This document shows, piece after piece, positions 48,643 to 58,713 of a stretch of DNA of 64,000 nucleotides. The position numbers and the translations under genes were made by a program. A model generated the notes under the pieces. It saw only the letters and a list, made by a program, of their open reading frames with translations, ran no database searches and was not told the DNA's origin. The DNA is from Agromyces fucosus (GTDB taxonomy: Bacteria; Actinomycetota; Actinomycetes; Actinomycetales; Microbacteriaceae). Positions within the stretch are counted from its first letter, which is position 1; every line of letters starts with the position of its first letter. The stretch lies in NCBI RefSeq assembly GCF_004134865.1, contig NZ_SDPO01000001.1, forward strand, positions 1,178,001-1,242,000. The letters run 5' to 3'.

Positions 48643-50187
48643 CTAGCCCGCCAGCATCGCCTCGATCGGTCCGCGCACGAAGTACAGCGCGAAGCCGGCG
48701 GAGACGACCCACATGAGCCAGTGCACCTTGCGGGCACGGCCCGACAGGGCGTTGACGAGGGCCCAGGAGATGAACCCGACGCCGATGCCGTTCGCGATCG
48801 AGTACGTCAGCGGCATCGTCACGATCGTGAGGAAGGCCGGCAACGCGATCGCGAAGTTCGAGAACTTGATCTCCTTGATCTGCGTCATCATCATCGCACC
48901 GACGACGACGAGGGCGGCCGAGCCGACCTCGATCGGGACGACGAGGGTCAGCGGCGTCAGGAACATCGAAATCAAGAACAGCACGCCGACGACGATCGCG
49001 GCAAGGCCCGTGCGGGCGCCCTCGCCGATGCCCGACGCGCTGTCGACGTAGACCGTGTTCGACGAGGTCGAGGTCGCGCCGCCCGCGATGGCGCCGGCGC
49101 CCTCGACGATGAACGCGGAGCGCAGGCGCGGGAAGGTCCCGTCCTTGTGCGCGAGACCGGCATTCTTCGCGAGACCCGTCATCGTGCCCATCGCATCGAA
49201 GAAGTTCGAGAACACGAGGGTGAAGACGAGCATCGTCGCCGACAGCATGCCGATGCGACCGAAGGCGCCGAACAGGTCGAACTGACCGACCAGGCCGAAG
49301 TCGGGGATCGTCACGAGCGAGGTCGGGAGCTGTGGGATCGTCATGTGCCACCCGCTCGGGTCTTCGAAGCTCGGGCCGAGCACGAGGATCGCCTGCGCGA
49401 TGATCGCGATGATCGTGCCGGTCACGATGCCGATCAGGATGCCTCCGGGCACACGACGCGCGACGAGGATGCCGATCAGCACGAGGGTGATGAGGAACAC
49501 GAGGGTCGGGATCGACGTGATCGAGCCCGCGTCGCCGAGCTGCACGGGCGGGCCACCCGGCGTGCGATTCACGAAGCCCGAGTCGACGAAGCCGATGAAT
49601 GCGATGAACAGGCCGATGCCGACCGTGATCGCGGCCTTCAGCGCCTGCGGCACGGCCTTGAAGATCGCGGTGCGGGCACCGGTGGCACCCAGCAGCACGA
49701 TGATGACGCCGTTGATGACGACGAGGCCCATCGCCTCGGGCCACGTCACCTGCCCGACGACCGAGACCGCCAGGAAGGAGTTGATGCCGAGGCCCGCCGC
49801 GAGGGCGAACGGGAGTCGTGCGAAGAGACCGAACAGGATCGTCATGACGCCTGCGGTGAGGCCGGTGGCCGCACCCACCTGTGCCGGGTCGAGCACGTTG
49901 CCGTCGACGTCGGGCACGTTGCCGAGGATCAGCGGGTTGAGGATCACGATGTACGCCATCGTGAAGAAGGTCACGATGCCGCCGCGGATCTCACGGCCGA
50001 CGGTGGATCCGCGGCCGGTGATCTCGAAGAACCGGTCGAAGGCGTTCTTGGGCTCGGCGTCGACGGTCGTCGTCGCGCCGGTGGGCAGGGGGTTCGGGAT
50101 GCTCGCGACCGCGAAGGTGTCGGCCGGCAGGGAGTTCTTCGATTCGTCCGCGTGGTCTGCGCCGCGGGTGCTGGTGTCCTGTGACAT
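48643..50187 (-). CDS. NCS2-family purine permease (AzgA/GhxP-like)
   Basis: This 514-residue transporter has 12-14 hydrophobic segments with the COG2252 markers EIRGGIVTFFTMAYIVILNPLIL and FALAAGLGINSFLA near the N-terminus, and FSNFFDAMGTMTGLA and GATSTSSNTVYVDSASGIGEGARTG in the second half. This branch imports adenine, guanine or hypoxanthine by proton symport. The N-terminal 50 residues are a hydrophilic extension. ATG 50187 with GGAAG upstream is chosen over GTG 50199. It follows guanine deaminase by 12 bases, so guanine or hypoxanthine is the likely cargo. Confidence 0.92.
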   Translation of the reverse strand: MSQDTSTRGADHADESKNSLPADTFAVASIPNPLPTGATTTVDAEPKNAFDRFFEITGRGSTVGREIRGGIVTFFTMAYIVILNPLILGNVPDVDGNVLDPAQVGAATGLTAGVMTILFGLFARLPFALAAGLGINSFLAVSVVGQVTWPEAMGLVVINGVIIVLLGATGARTAIFKAVPQALKAAITVGIGLFIAFIGFVDSGFVNRTPGGPPVQLGDAGSITSIPTLVFLITLVLIGILVARRVPGGILIGIVTGTIIAIIAQAILVLGPSFEDPSGWHMTIPQLPTSLVTIPDFGLVGQFDLFGAFGRIGMLSATMLVFTLVFSNFFDAMGTMTGLAKNAGLAHKDGTFPRLRSAFIVEGAGAIAGGATSTSSNTVYVDSASGIGEGARTGLAAIVVGVLFLISMFLTPLTLVVPIEVGSAALVVVGAMMMTQIKEIKFSNFAIALPAFLTIVTMPLTYSIANGIGVGFISWALVNALSGRARKVHWLMWVVSAGFALYFVRGPIEAMLAG

Positions 50188-50199
50188 GTGCGCTTCCAC

Positions 50200-50763
50200 T
50201 CAGTACTCGGTACGGGTGGCGGTGCGGCGCCACTCGGTGAACGGGGCCACGCGTACCGCGGCGGGCAGTTCGATGTCGGAGACCGGCATGATCTCCCGGT
50301 CGGGGGCGTCGCCCTCGAAGTAGCGGTAGAAGACGGCGTCGTCGAAGCCGGCGTCGGCCGCGTCGTCGCGGGTCGCCGCGAAGTGCACGCTGTCGATGCG
50401 CGCCCAGAGGGAGGAGGCGAGGCACATGGGGCACGGCTCGCAGCTCGAGTAGAGCGTGGCGCCCGAGAGGTCGAAGCTGCCGGTGCCTTGGCATGCCGCA
50501 CGGATCGCCGAGACCTCTGCGTGGGCGGTCGGGTCGAGGTTCGCGGTGACGCGGTTCACCCCCTCGAACACGCGGCCGTCGGCGGTGACGACGATGGCTC
50601 CGAACGGGCCGCCCGCGTTGCGCACGTTCTCGGTCGCGATGGCGACGGCGCGGGCGAGGTATTCGGCCGGGGTGGGCGCGGGGGTGGAAGGTGAGGCGGC
50701 GGGCTGGGCGGTGGCGGGCTTGCCGTCGGTAGCCGTGACGGTTGAGAGTCCGAGCGAATCCAT
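50200..50763 (-). CDS. guaD: guanine deaminase (cytidine deaminase-fold nucleobase deaminase)
   Basis: This 187-residue zinc deaminase converts guanine to xanthine and ammonia. It has HAEVSAIRAACQ (zinc His and catalytic Glu) and SSCEPCPMCLASSLWARID (two zinc Cys). VHFAATRDDAADAGFDDAVFYRYFEGD is typical of the Bacillus GuaD-type branch. The N-terminus has about 30 extra Ala/Pro-rich residues. AAGGAAG before ATG 50763 sets the start. It is first in an operon with the purine permease. Its product feeds xanthine dehydrogenase encoded nearby. Cytosine or other base specificity is not excluded. Confidence 0.9.
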   Translation of the reverse strand: MDSLGLSTVTATDGKPATAQPAASPSTPAPTPAEYLARAVAIATENVRNAGGPFGAIVVTADGRVFEGVNRVTANLDPTAHAEVSAIRAACQGTGSFDLSGATLYSSCEPCPMCLASSLWARIDSVHFAATRDDAADAGFDDAVFYRYFEGDAPDREIMPVSDIELPAAVRVAPFTEWRRTATRTEY

Positions 50764-50994
50764 GAGAGGGCTTCCTTGCTTGTTCATCGCCGGCGCGGTG
50801 GACTTCCCCGGGGTACCGGGTGGATCTCCGTTGATCCGACTCATGGGCGGCCGAGCGATGGGCAGGGTTGCTGCGTCGGCCGAGTTCGAAGGTAGCAGCC
50901 ACTGGGTCGACCGTCCACAGGTTTTTGGAATTGAGATTCCGATGTGTGGAAACCGCGGTTGCGACTCCGCAGATGCGGAAGTATTGTGCAGTTC
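50764..50994. promoter_or_regulatory. divergent promoter region of guanine deaminase and the molybdenum operon
   Basis: This 231-base gap holds the palindrome GGAAT-TGAG-ATTCC (50927-50940), identical in arms and spacing to the one upstream of xdhA, inside the longer match TTTGGAAT...ATTCCG. Nearer the rightward gene is TCCGC-AGAT-GCGGA (50966-50979), giving TGCGGAA at 50974-50980. Both elements lie on an AT-rich island. They probably control guaD, the mod operon or both. No gene is seen in the gap. Confidence 0.55.
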
Positions 50995-51399
50995 ATGACG
51001 CAGTATCGGATCAGTGAAGCCGCCGAGCTCGTCGGCGTGAGCGACGACACCGTGCGCAGGTGGGTCGGCGACGGCGTGCTGAGCGTCTCGAGGGACGCCG
51101 CGGGCCGTCAGGTGGTGCCCGGCGTCGAGCTCGCCGCGCGCGCCCAGGCGATCGCGGCTGCGGGTGACGACCGGTCGACCGTGCGCCGCAGCGCGCGCAA
51201 TCGATTCGTCGGACTCGTCACCCGTGTCGAGCTCGACGGCCTCATGGCCCAGGTCGAGCTGCAGTGCGGCCCGCACCGGGTCGTCTCGCTCATGTCGTCC
51301 GAGGCGGCACGCGAACTGCGGCTCGAGGTCGGCTCGCGCGGTGTCGCGATCGTGAAGGCGACGATGGTCGTCGTCGAGACCGAGCAGGAGCACTCGTGA
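50995..51399 (+). CDS. HTH (MerR-type)-TOBE molybdate-responsive protein
   Basis: This 134-residue protein has an N-terminal MerR/excisionase-like HTH (YRISEAAELVGVSDDTVRRWVGDGVLSV) joined to a single Mop/TOBE domain (about 65-130: ARNRFVGLVTRVELDGLMAQVEL...SLMSSEAARELRLEVGSRGVAIVKATMVVVE) that binds molybdate or tungstate. It is translationally coupled to modA (GTGA). It is likely a molybdate sensor-regulator or a molybdate store; the HTH favours regulation of the mod/moa genes and possibly guaD. Confidence 0.88.
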   Translation: MTQYRISEAAELVGVSDDTVRRWVGDGVLSVSRDAAGRQVVPGVELAARAQAIAAAGDDRSTVRRSARNRFVGLVTRVELDGLMAQVELQCGPHRVVSLMSSEAARELRLEVGSRGVAIVKATMVVVETEQEHS

Positions 51400-52232
51400 A
51401 CCGTGCGTGCACCGCTGCCACCCTCGCGCTCGGTGCCCTCACCCTCGCCGCACTGCTGGCGGGCTGCGCCTCGGGCTCGGTCGACGAGCAGGCAACCGCC
51501 GGCCCCGAGACCGGTGCGAGCGGGTCCGGCGCCGTCTCCCCGCTCGACGGCGAACTCACCGTCTTCGCCGCGGCATCGCTCGGCAACGCGTTCGACGAAC
51601 TGGCCGCGCGCTTCGAGCACCTGCATCCCTCGCTCGACGTACTGCCGATCACCTACGACGGTTCATCCGTGCTCGCGACCCAGTTGATCGAGGGCGCACG
51701 CGCCGACGTGTTCGCATCGGCCGACGAGAAAAACCTCGACCGGGTCGCGGAGGAAGGCCTCGTCGACGGCGAGCCGGAGATCTTCGCGACCAACGTGCTC
51801 GAGATCGCGGTGGCCCCGGGCAACCCGCTCGGCATCGACGGACTCGACGACCTGGCAGATGACGCGGCCCCGGCCCCGATCGTCATCGTGTGCGCGCCCG
51901 CGGTGCCCTGCGGTGCCGCGGCGACGACGCTGTTCGGGGAGGCCGGCGTGCAGGTGACCCCGGCGAGCGAGGAGCAGAACGTGACCGCGGTGCTCACGAA
52001 GGTGCGCGCCGGCGAGGCCGACGCCGGGCTCGTGTACGTCACCGATATCGCCGCGGCCGGCGACGAGGTCGAAGGCGTTGCGATCGACGGTGCGGATGCC
52101 GCGGTGAACCGGTACCCGATCGCCGCGCTCGCCGGCGCACCGAACCCCGAAGCGGCCGCGGCCTTCGCCGAGTTCGTCACCTCCCCCGACGGCGCGGCGA
52201 TACTCGAGTCCTTCGGCTTCGGCGCACCGTGA
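51396..52232 (+). CDS. modA: molybdate ABC transporter, substrate-binding lipoprotein
   Basis: This 278-residue extracellular binding protein has a lipoprotein signal with lipobox LAGC (Cys24), a Ser/Gly linker, then the ModA fold: LTVFAAASLGNAFDELAARFE, ITYDGSSVLATQLIEGARADVFASADEKN and VLTKVRAGEADAGLVYVTDI. The Ser residues of AAASL and DGSSVL are positioned to bind the oxyanion. The GTG start overlaps the TOBE regulator stop. It is followed by modB and modC with 4-base overlaps. Confidence 0.95.
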   Translation: MNRACTAATLALGALTLAALLAGCASGSVDEQATAGPETGASGSGAVSPLDGELTVFAAASLGNAFDELAARFEHLHPSLDVLPITYDGSSVLATQLIEGARADVFASADEKNLDRVAEEGLVDGEPEIFATNVLEIAVAPGNPLGIDGLDDLADDAAPAPIVIVCAPAVPCGAAATTLFGEAGVQVTPASEEQNVTAVLTKVRAGEADAGLVYVTDIAAAGDEVEGVAIDGADAAVNRYPIAALAGAPNPEAAAAFAEFVTSPDGAAILESFGFGAP

Positions 52233-53074
52233 CCGAGGCGACTCCGGTCGCGGCGACGCGACGCGGGACGGGAGTCGGTCGCCGGGTGAGCCCGGTCCCG
52301 GGTCTGCTCGTCGTGCCCGCTGCCATCGGCATCGCCGTGCTCGCGCTGCCGCTGGTCGCGCTCCTCCTGCGGCTCGACTGGAGCGCCGTCCCGGAGGCCG
52401 TCACCTCGCCCGCCGCGGTCCAGGCGCTCTCGCTGTCGCTCGCGACCGCCGGCGTCGCCACCGTCTGCTGCCTGCTCCTCGGCATTCCGCTCGCACTCGT
52501 CATCGCCCGCGCCGGCCGACGAACGGCGGCGGTGCTTCGAGCCCTCGTCACCCTGCCGCTCGTGTTGCCGCCGCTCGTCGGCGGCATCGCGCTGCTCGCC
52601 CTGCTCGGACGAACCGGCCTCTTCGGGGAGAGCCTCGCCCTGCTCGGCGTGCGGCTGCCGTTCACGACGGCGGCGGTCGTGATCGCACAGGTGTTCGTGG
52701 CGCTGCCGTTCCTCGTGATCTCGGTCGAGGGGTCGATGCGTGCGGTCGGCACCCGTTTCGAAGCCGTCGGCGCAGGGCTCGGTGCGAGCCCGTTGACCGT
52801 GTTCCGGCGCCTCACCCTGCCGCTCGTCGGGCCTGGGGTGCTCGCCGGAACCGTGCTCTGCTTCGCCCGGGCGCTCGGCGAGTTCGGCGCGACGGCGTTG
52901 TTCGCGGGCAACACCGCCGGGGTGACGCGCACGATGCCGCTGGCGATCTACACGGCGTTCAACGGCGCCGGGGTCAGCGAGGACACTGCGATCGCGCTCT
53001 CGCTCATGCTCGTCGCCGTGGCGATCGCGGTGCTGCTCGTGATGCGCGGCTGGCGAGAGGACGCGCCGCGATGA
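52229..53074 (+). CDS. modB: molybdate ABC transporter, permease
   Basis: A 281-residue permease with about six hydrophobic segments and the EAA loop FEAVGAGLGASPLTVFRRLTLPLVGPGVLAG that docks the ATPase; RALGEFGATALFAGN is the ModB/CysT-type signature. GTG 52229 overlaps the modA stop, and its own stop overlaps modC (ATGA). It imports molybdate across the cytoplasmic membrane for cofactor synthesis. Confidence 0.95.
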   Translation: MTEATPVAATRRGTGVGRRVSPVPGLLVVPAAIGIAVLALPLVALLLRLDWSAVPEAVTSPAAVQALSLSLATAGVATVCCLLLGIPLALVIARAGRRTAAVLRALVTLPLVLPPLVGGIALLALLGRTGLFGESLALLGVRLPFTTAAVVIAQVFVALPFLVISVEGSMRAVGTRFEAVGAGLGASPLTVFRRLTLPLVGPGVLAGTVLCFARALGEFGATALFAGNTAGVTRTMPLAIYTAFNGAGVSEDTAIALSLMLVAVAIAVLLVMRGWREDAPR

Positions 53075-54228
53075 CGGGTGTCGAGGCATCCGGGGCCCTC
53101 GTCGCGGAGTTCGCGAGCGAGCGCGGCGCCTTCCGGGTCGAGGCCTCCCTGCGGGTCGAGCGCGGCGAGCTGCTCGCCGTGCTCGGGCCGAACGGCTCGG
53201 GCAAGTCGACGCTGCTCGCGACGATCGCAGGCCATCTCGCGCCCACCGAGGGTGTCGTGCGGCTCGGCGATCGCGAACTGGCACGGCGCGACGGCGGCGC
53301 AGGGGCGACGATCGACCTCCCGGTGGCCGAACGCAGGGTCGGGCTGCTCGGTCAGGAATCGCTGCTGTTCCGCCACCTCGACGTGCTCGAGAACGTCGCC
53401 TTCGGGCCACGAGCACAGGGGCGCGGCCGATCGGCGGCGCGGCTCGACGCGATGACCTGGCTCGAGCGCGTCGGCGCCGCCGAGCTCTCGCGTCGGCGCC
53501 CCGCGGAGCTCTCGGGCGGGCAACAGCAGCGGGTGGCGATCGCCCGGACCCTCGCCGCCCGGCCCGAGCTGCTGCTGCTCGACGAACCGTTCGCGGCACT
53601 CGACGTGCCCACCGCCGCGACCATGCGACGCCTCATCGGCGAGCTGTGCGCCCAGACGGCGACCCCGACGATCCTCGTGACGCACGACCCGCTCGACGCG
53701 ATCGTGCTGGCGCAGCGCGCGGCGATCCTGCACGACGGACGCATCGCGCAGCTCGGTCCGGTGGCCGAGGTGCTCGGCCACCCGGCGACACCGTTCGTCG
53801 CGGCACTCGCCGGCGTGAACCTCGCGACCGGCGTCGCGACCGGTTCGGGCGGCGTCGCGGTCTCGGGCGCCGACGGTTCGCTCCTGCGGCTCGTTCCGTC
53901 CGAGCACGTCGGCGACGGGGGCCGTCCGCTCGGCCCCGCCGCAGCGGGCGCGCCGGCCTCGGCCGTGTTCAGCCCTGCAGCCGTGCACGTCTCACCGCTC
54001 GGAGAAGCGGGCGCCGCGGCATCCGACAGCATGATGGCGAACCGCTGGATCGGCACCGTCTCGCTGTTACAGCCCGCCCCGGGAGGGGTGCGGCTGACGA
54101 CCGAGGAACATCCCGGACTCGCGGTCGACCTGCCCGGCGCTGCGGCTGTCGCCCTCGAGCTCCGTCCGGGTGCGCGACTCGCGTTCATCGTCGCGGCGGC
54201 GGAGATCTCGGTGCGCGAGCACGCCTGA
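53071..54228 (+). CDS. modC: molybdate ABC transporter, ATPase
   Basis: This 385-residue ABC ATPase has Walker A GPNGSGKS at 39-46, the Q-loop in [10 protein letters not shown], signature LSGGQQQR, Walker [13 protein letters not shown] and the switch His in [11 protein letters not shown]-terminal TOBE-type region (about 245-385) is lengthened compared with short ModC forms and carries an Ala/Gly-rich insertion ([19 protein letters not shown]). It powers ModAB. It is the last gene of the mod operon, 40 bases before moaA. Confidence 0.94.
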   Translation: MTGVEASGALVAEFASERGAFRVEASLRVERGELLAVLGPNGSGKSTLLATIAGHLAPTEGVVRLGDRELARRDGGAGATIDLPVAERRVGLLGQESLLFRHLDVLENVAFGPRAQGRGRSAARLDAMTWLERVGAAELSRRRPAELSGGQQQRVAIARTLAARPELLLLDEPFAALDVPTAATMRRLIGELCAQTATPTILVTHDPLDAIVLAQRAAILHDGRIAQLGPVAEVLGHPATPFVAALAGVNLATGVATGSGGVAVSGADGSLLRLVPSEHVGDGGRPLGPAAAGAPASAVFSPAAVHVSPLGEAGAAASDSMMANRWIGTVSLLQPAPGGVRLTTEEHPGLAVDLPGAAAVALELRPGARLAFIVAAAEISVREHA

Positions 54229-54268
54229 GCCGGTGTTACGGTGGCTTCCACGAACAGGGGGTGACTCG

Positions 54269-55396
54269 ATGACGGACACGGCCGTTCCCGTCTCGGCGCC
54301 CCGCGTCGCGACGCCGGGCGCGACGATCGGCGTGCGCCGGCTGCCCTCGACGGGCAGCTCGCAGGGCTCGATCACTGACCGGCTCGATCGCCCGATGCGA
54401 GATCTGCGCATCTCGATCACCGACCGATGCAACTTCCGGTGCGTCTACTGCATGCCGAAGGCGGTGTTCGGTCGCGACTACGCGTTCCTCGACCGCGACG
54501 AGCTGCTGAGCTTCGAGGAGATCACCCGCATCTCGCGCATCGCGGCGGCGCACGGCGTCGAGAAGCTGCGACTGACGGGCGGCGAGCCACTGCTGCGCCG
54601 TGGCCTCGAGGGCCTCGTCGAACAGCTGGCCGCATTGCGCACCCCCGACGGCCGCCCGCTCGAGATCGCGCTCACGACCAACGGTTCGGCGCTCGCGGTC
54701 AAGGCTGACGCGCTGAAGGCCGCCGGGCTCACCCGCGTCACCGTCTCGCTCGACTCGCTCGACGACGAGCTGTTCCAGTCGATGAACGACGTGCGGTTCC
54801 CGGTCTCGCGCGTGCTCGACGGCATCGACGCCGCGCACGCCGCCGGCCTCGGCCCCATCAAGATCAACATGGTCGTCAAGCGCGGGCTCAACGACCACGA
54901 GATCCTGCCGATGGCCAGGCGATTCCACGGTTCGCCGTTCTCGCTCCGCTTCATCGAGTACATGGATGTCGGCACGTCCAACGGCTGGCAGCTCGACGAG
55001 GTCGTCTCGTCGGCCGAGATCGTGCAGCGCATCGGCGCCGAACTCCCGCTGGAGCCCGTCGCTGCAGCGGCACCGGGCGAGACGGCGGCACGATGGCGCT
55101 ACCTCGACGGCGGCGGCGAGATCGGCGTGATCTCGAGCGTGACGAACGCCTTCTGCGGCACCTGCAACCGGGCCCGCATCTCGACCGAGGGCAAGCTGTT
55201 CACGTGCCTCTTCGCGAGCGAGGGCCACGACCTGCGCGCGCTGCTGCGCAGCGGTGTCGACGACGAGGGGCTCGCCGCGGCGATGGCGTCGATCTGGGGC
55301 GCTCGCGACGACCGGTACTCCGAGATCCGCGCGACCCTCACCCCCGAACTGCGTGCGGAACGCAGCAAGGTCGAGATGAGCTACATCGGCGGCTGA
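54269..55396 (+). CDS. moaA: GTP 3',8-cyclase (molybdenum cofactor step 1)
   Basis: This 375-residue radical SAM enzyme has the N-terminal 4Fe-4S motif CNFRCVYC (Cys54, Cys58, Cys61), [11 protein letters not shown], the second cluster in [11 protein letters not shown]...LFTC and the essential C-terminal Gly-Gly. It turns GTP into 3',8-cyclo-GTP. About 35 extra N-terminal residues precede the core. AGGGGG before ATG 54269 sets the start. It follows modC by 40 bases and is convergent with moaE. Confidence 0.96.
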   Translation: MTDTAVPVSAPRVATPGATIGVRRLPSTGSSQGSITDRLDRPMRDLRISITDRCNFRCVYCMPKAVFGRDYAFLDRDELLSFEEITRISRIAAAHGVEKLRLTGGEPLLRRGLEGLVEQLAALRTPDGRPLEIALTTNGSALAVKADALKAAGLTRVTVSLDSLDDELFQSMNDVRFPVSRVLDGIDAAHAAGLGPIKINMVVKRGLNDHEILPMARRFHGSPFSLRFIEYMDVGTSNGWQLDEVVSSAEIVQRIGAELPLEPVAAAAPGETAARWRYLDGGGEIGVISSVTNAFCGTCNRARISTEGKLFTCLFASEGHDLRALLRSGVDDEGLAAAMASIWGARDDRYSEIRATLTPELRAERSKVEMSYIGG

Positions 55397-55406
55397 GCGC
55401 TCGTCG

Positions 55407-55820
55407 TCAGAGGCCGACCCACTCCGAGACGCCGTCGTCGAAGTGCTGGCGCTTCCAGATCGGCACCTCCTGCTTGATGAGCTCGACGAGCCGTTCGCAC
55501 GCATCGAATGCCTGCGCTCGATGACCGGCGCCGGCAGCCGCGAAGAGCGCGACATCGCCGATCGCGAGGTCGCCGACGCGATGCGCCGCGGCGACGGCGA
55601 ACCCGGTCTCCTCGGCGATGCGGCGCACGCAGTCGGCGAGGAACCGCTCGGCCTCGGGGTGCGCCCGGTAGTCGAGCGACTGCACGCCGCGCCCGCCGTC
55701 GTGGTCGCGCACCACGCCGCAGAACATGACCACGGCGCCGCTGGCATCTGACTCGACGGCTCGCCGGACGGCGGCCTCGTCGAGCGGTCGGTCGGAGACG
55801 ACGGCGTACGGTTCGATCAC
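55407..55820 (-). CDS. moaE: molybdopterin synthase catalytic subunit
   Basis: This 137-residue protein makes molybdopterin from precursor Z with MoaD. It has VMFCGVVRDHDGGRGVQSLDYRAHPEAE, HRVGDLAIGDVALFAAAGAGHRAQAFDACERLVELIK and the motif VPIWKRQHF, with the conserved Lys residues of the active site. It is leftward while moaA, moaD, moeA, moaC and mogA are rightward; with moeB it forms an inverted pair (gap 37 bases). Confidence 0.95.
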   Translation of the reverse strand: MIEPYAVVSDRPLDEAAVRRAVESDASGAVVMFCGVVRDHDGGRGVQSLDYRAHPEAERFLADCVRRIAEETGFAVAAAHRVGDLAIGDVALFAAAGAGHRAQAFDACERLVELIKQEVPIWKRQHFDDGVSEWVGL

Positions 55821-55857
55821 CCCGTGATCCTAACCCTCCGCCTCCGAGGTCAGCCGC

Positions 55858-57021
55858 TCAGCGCGTGATGAGGTCGTCGGCCACGGCGGCGAAGCGTTCG
55901 ATGCCGCCGTCGAGCGAGCTCACCTCGGCGTGACCGCGCCGCTGCAGCTCACGCGCGGCGCGCTGCGACCTGATGCCGACCTCGCAGTACACGACGATCG
56001 GGCCGTCGCCCGGTGGCGGTTCGGCGCCGCCCAGCAGTTCGGCCAACGGCAGCAGGGTGCTCCCGTCGATGCGTCGCAGCGCCGCTTCGGACGGCTCTCG
56101 CACGTCAACGAGCCTGAGCGGCTGGTCCGCACGGATGCGCTGCAGCACCTCGGCCGCCGAGATCGGCGCGACCGCGATGGTGCCGTCGGCGGCGGCATCC
56201 GCGGCGCTCGCGTCATCGACTCCGCAGAACAGTTCGTAGTCGATGAGCGAGGTGATCTCCTCCGCGTCGGCGATGACCGAATACGGGATCTCGCGCGTGC
56301 GAGCCGAGAGCGCGTCATAGCTCAACACGCGTCCGAGGAGCGGTCGACCGAGACCGGTGACGAGCTTCACGACCTCGGTCGCCATGAGCGCGCCGATGAC
56401 GAGACACAGGCTCGGCAGCACGCCACCGAGCTCGCACGACGGCACCTCCCCCGGAGCGGGCGGCACCGGGAACAGGTCGCGGTACCCCGGGCCATGGCCG
56501 CGCCAGGCGATCCCGACCTGACCGTGGTACCGCAGGATCGCTCCCCAGACGAGCGGCTTTCCCGCAAGATGCGCGGCATCGTTCGTCAGGTACCTCGTCG
56601 GGAAGTTGTCACTGCCGTCGACCACGAGGTCGTAGTCGTCGAGGATCCCGGGCAGGTTGGCCGCGGTCAGGCGCTCGTGATGGCGCACGACGCGACACTC
56701 GGGGTCGCTCGCGGCGACCGTCTCGGCGAGCGAGTCGACCTTGCTGCGGCCGAGGTCGGCCACGCCGTGGCTGAGCTGGCGCGGCAGGTTGCTGAGTTCG
56801 ACCGTGTCGAAGTCGGCGATGCCGATCGTGCCGACGCCCGATCCGGCGAGCGCGGGCACGACCGCGCTGCCGAGGCCGCCTGCGCCGACCACGAGTACCC
56901 GGGCCGCCTGCAGCCGCCGTTGGGCGAGCTCGCCGAAGCCCGGGAGCATGAGCTGCCGACTGAAGCGCGCGAGTCGCGCCGGAGGCAGCGCTGGCCCGGG
57001 TTCGACGAGCGGCTCGGTCAT
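55858..57021 (-). CDS. moeB: MoeB-type adenylyltransferase fused to rhodanese domain (MoeBR/MoeZ-like)
   Basis: This 387-residue protein activates the C-terminal Gly-Gly of MoaD. The E1-like domain (about 15-255) has RLARFSRQLMLPGFGELAQ, the ATP loop VVGAGGLGSA, DNFPTRYLTNDAAH and the SCELGGVLPSLCLVIGALMATEV block. The C-terminal rhodanese domain (about 285-385) holds RLVDVREPSEAA and active-site Cys in VVYCEVGIRSQRAA, for sulfur transfer to MoaD. It starts 70 bases from the divergent moaD, sharing a promoter region. It may also serve other sulfur carriers. Confidence 0.93.
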   Translation of the reverse strand: MTEPLVEPGPALPPARLARFSRQLMLPGFGELAQRRLQAARVLVVGAGGLGSAVVPALAGSGVGTIGIADFDTVELSNLPRQLSHGVADLGRSKVDSLAETVAASDPECRVVRHHERLTAANLPGILDDYDLVVDGSDNFPTRYLTNDAAHLAGKPLVWGAILRYHGQVGIAWRGHGPGYRDLFPVPPAPGEVPSCELGGVLPSLCLVIGALMATEVVKLVTGLGRPLLGRVLSYDALSARTREIPYSVIADAEEITSLIDYELFCGVDDASAADAAADGTIAVAPISAAEVLQRIRADQPLRLVDVREPSEAALRRIDGSTLLPLAELLGGAEPPPGDGPIVVYCEVGIRSQRAARELQRRGHAEVSSLDGGIERFAAVADDLITR

Positions 57022-57091
57022 GCCGGCAAGTCTACGCGCGCGGTTTCCGCGTGACGGATTCGCGGTTCCGCGCTCGGGTAGCATCGTGGAC

Positions 57092-57340
57092 ATGACGATG
57101 GTGACGGTGCGGTACTTCGCGGCGGCCGCCGAGGCGGCGGGGGTCGAAGAGGAGCGCCTCGAGGTCGACGGCGACGCCACGGTCGGCACCCTCCGCGACG
57201 AGCTGGCGGCACGATACGGTGCCGACATGCAGCGGGTCCTCCAGAGCGGTTCCTTCCTCGTCGACGGCACCGTGCAGCGCGATCCGGCGACACCCATCGG
57301 CGAAGCCGTCGACATCCTCCCCCCGTTCGCCGGCGGCTGA
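57092..57340 (+). CDS. moaD: molybdopterin synthase sulfur carrier subunit
   Basis: This 82-residue beta-grasp protein begins MTMVTVRYFAAAAEAAG and ends PPFAGG; the terminal Gly-Gly is thiocarboxylated by the MoeB-rhodanese protein. Length and both ends fit MoaD. Divergent from moeB across 70 bases and followed 73 bases later by moeA. A weak GGTAGCATCGTGG precedes ATG 57092. Confidence 0.94.
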   Translation: MTMVTVRYFAAAAEAAGVEEERLEVDGDATVGTLRDELAARYGADMQRVLQSGSFLVDGTVQRDPATPIGEAVDILPPFAGG

Positions 57341-57413
57341 GCACCCGACCACACGCCGGGGCTCCTCGAAACTCGAGAGACCGCAGAACCGACCGCAGAG
57401 AGCCGAGGCCCGC

Positions 57414-58713
57414 ATGCGCAGCTACGTCGAACACCAACGTGCGGTGCACGCACTGCTCGATCCGCTCGCGTCCCGTCTCGGAGCGGCCGGCTCCGAGCGG
57501 CTCGAACTCTCGGCCGGTTCCGCCCACGGACGGGTCCTCGCCGAGGACGTGCGCTCCCCTATCGACCTGCCGGGCTTCGACAACTCCCAGATGGACGGCT
57601 ACGCCGTCCGTTCCGCCGAACTCACGAGCGCCCGACCGGGTGCGCCGGTGCGCCTCGACGTCGGCCGCACGAGCGCCGCCGGCGATGCCCCCGTCGCGCT
57701 CGAACCGGGCACCGCCTCTCCCGTGATGACCGGAGCGGCGATCCCGCAGGGCGCCGATGCGGTCGTGCCGATCGAGGCCGTCGACCCGCCGGCCTTCCTC
57801 GGCCTCGGCTCGGGTCGCCACGACTCCCCCGCCGGCTCCATCGTCGGCTTCACCTCCGCCGTCGAACCGGGCACGTTCATCCGCCGTGCCGGCAGCGACA
57901 TCGGCGCGGGCTCCCTGCTGCTCCCCGCCGGCACCCGGCTCGGCCCCGCGCAGCTCGGGTCGCTCGCCGCCGCCGGCGTCACCGACGTGCTCGTGCGGCG
58001 ACCGCTCCGCGTGCTCCTCCTCTCGACCGGACACGAACTGCGACCTCCGGGGCAGCCGCTCCGCCCCGGCCAGATCCATGACGCGAACACCGCGATGATC
58101 GGCGCCGCCCTGCGCGAGTGCGGCGTGGAGGTCGCCGAAGCGCTCGCGCCCGACGACGCTGCGTCCGTGCGGGCCGCGGTCGAGGCATCCGTTCGGGTGG
58201 CCCCGTCCGGAGCTGCGCGCCCAGCCGACTTCGTGGTGACCACGGGCGGTGTCAGCGCCGGCGCGTTCGAGGTGGTGCGCGAGGCGCTCGCGCCGCTCGG
58301 CGTCGAGTTCGTCAAGGTCGCGATCCAGCCGGGCGGGCCGCAGGGCCTCGGCATCGCGGCGATCGACCCCGACGGTGGTGGAGCTCCCATCGAGATTCCC
58401 GTGGTGTCCTTCCCCGGCAACCCGGTCAGCGCACTCGTCTCGTTCGAGTTGTTCCTGCGTCCGGTGCTGCGGGAGCTCGCCGGGCTCGCTCCCGACCGAG
58501 CGCGGGCGCGCTTGAGGCTCGCGCACGACGTGACGTCGCCCCTCGACAAGCACCAGGTGCGTCGCGGCGTGCTCGACGGCGACGGCGACGTCGAGGTCGG
58601 GGCGCCGAGTTCGCACCTGCTCCACGCCTACGCGAACGCCACCGTGCTCGTGCACCTGCCCGTGGGAGTCGGCGACCTGCCGGCCGGAGCCCACGTCGAC
58701 GTCTGGAGGATCG

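Noticed and set aside
51653..53599. Leftward 600-codon open frame opposite modA, modB and modC
   Set aside because: Typical high-GC antisense frame: Arg/Ala-rich, no start signal, no recognisable domain, while the opposite strand encodes a perfect mod operon.
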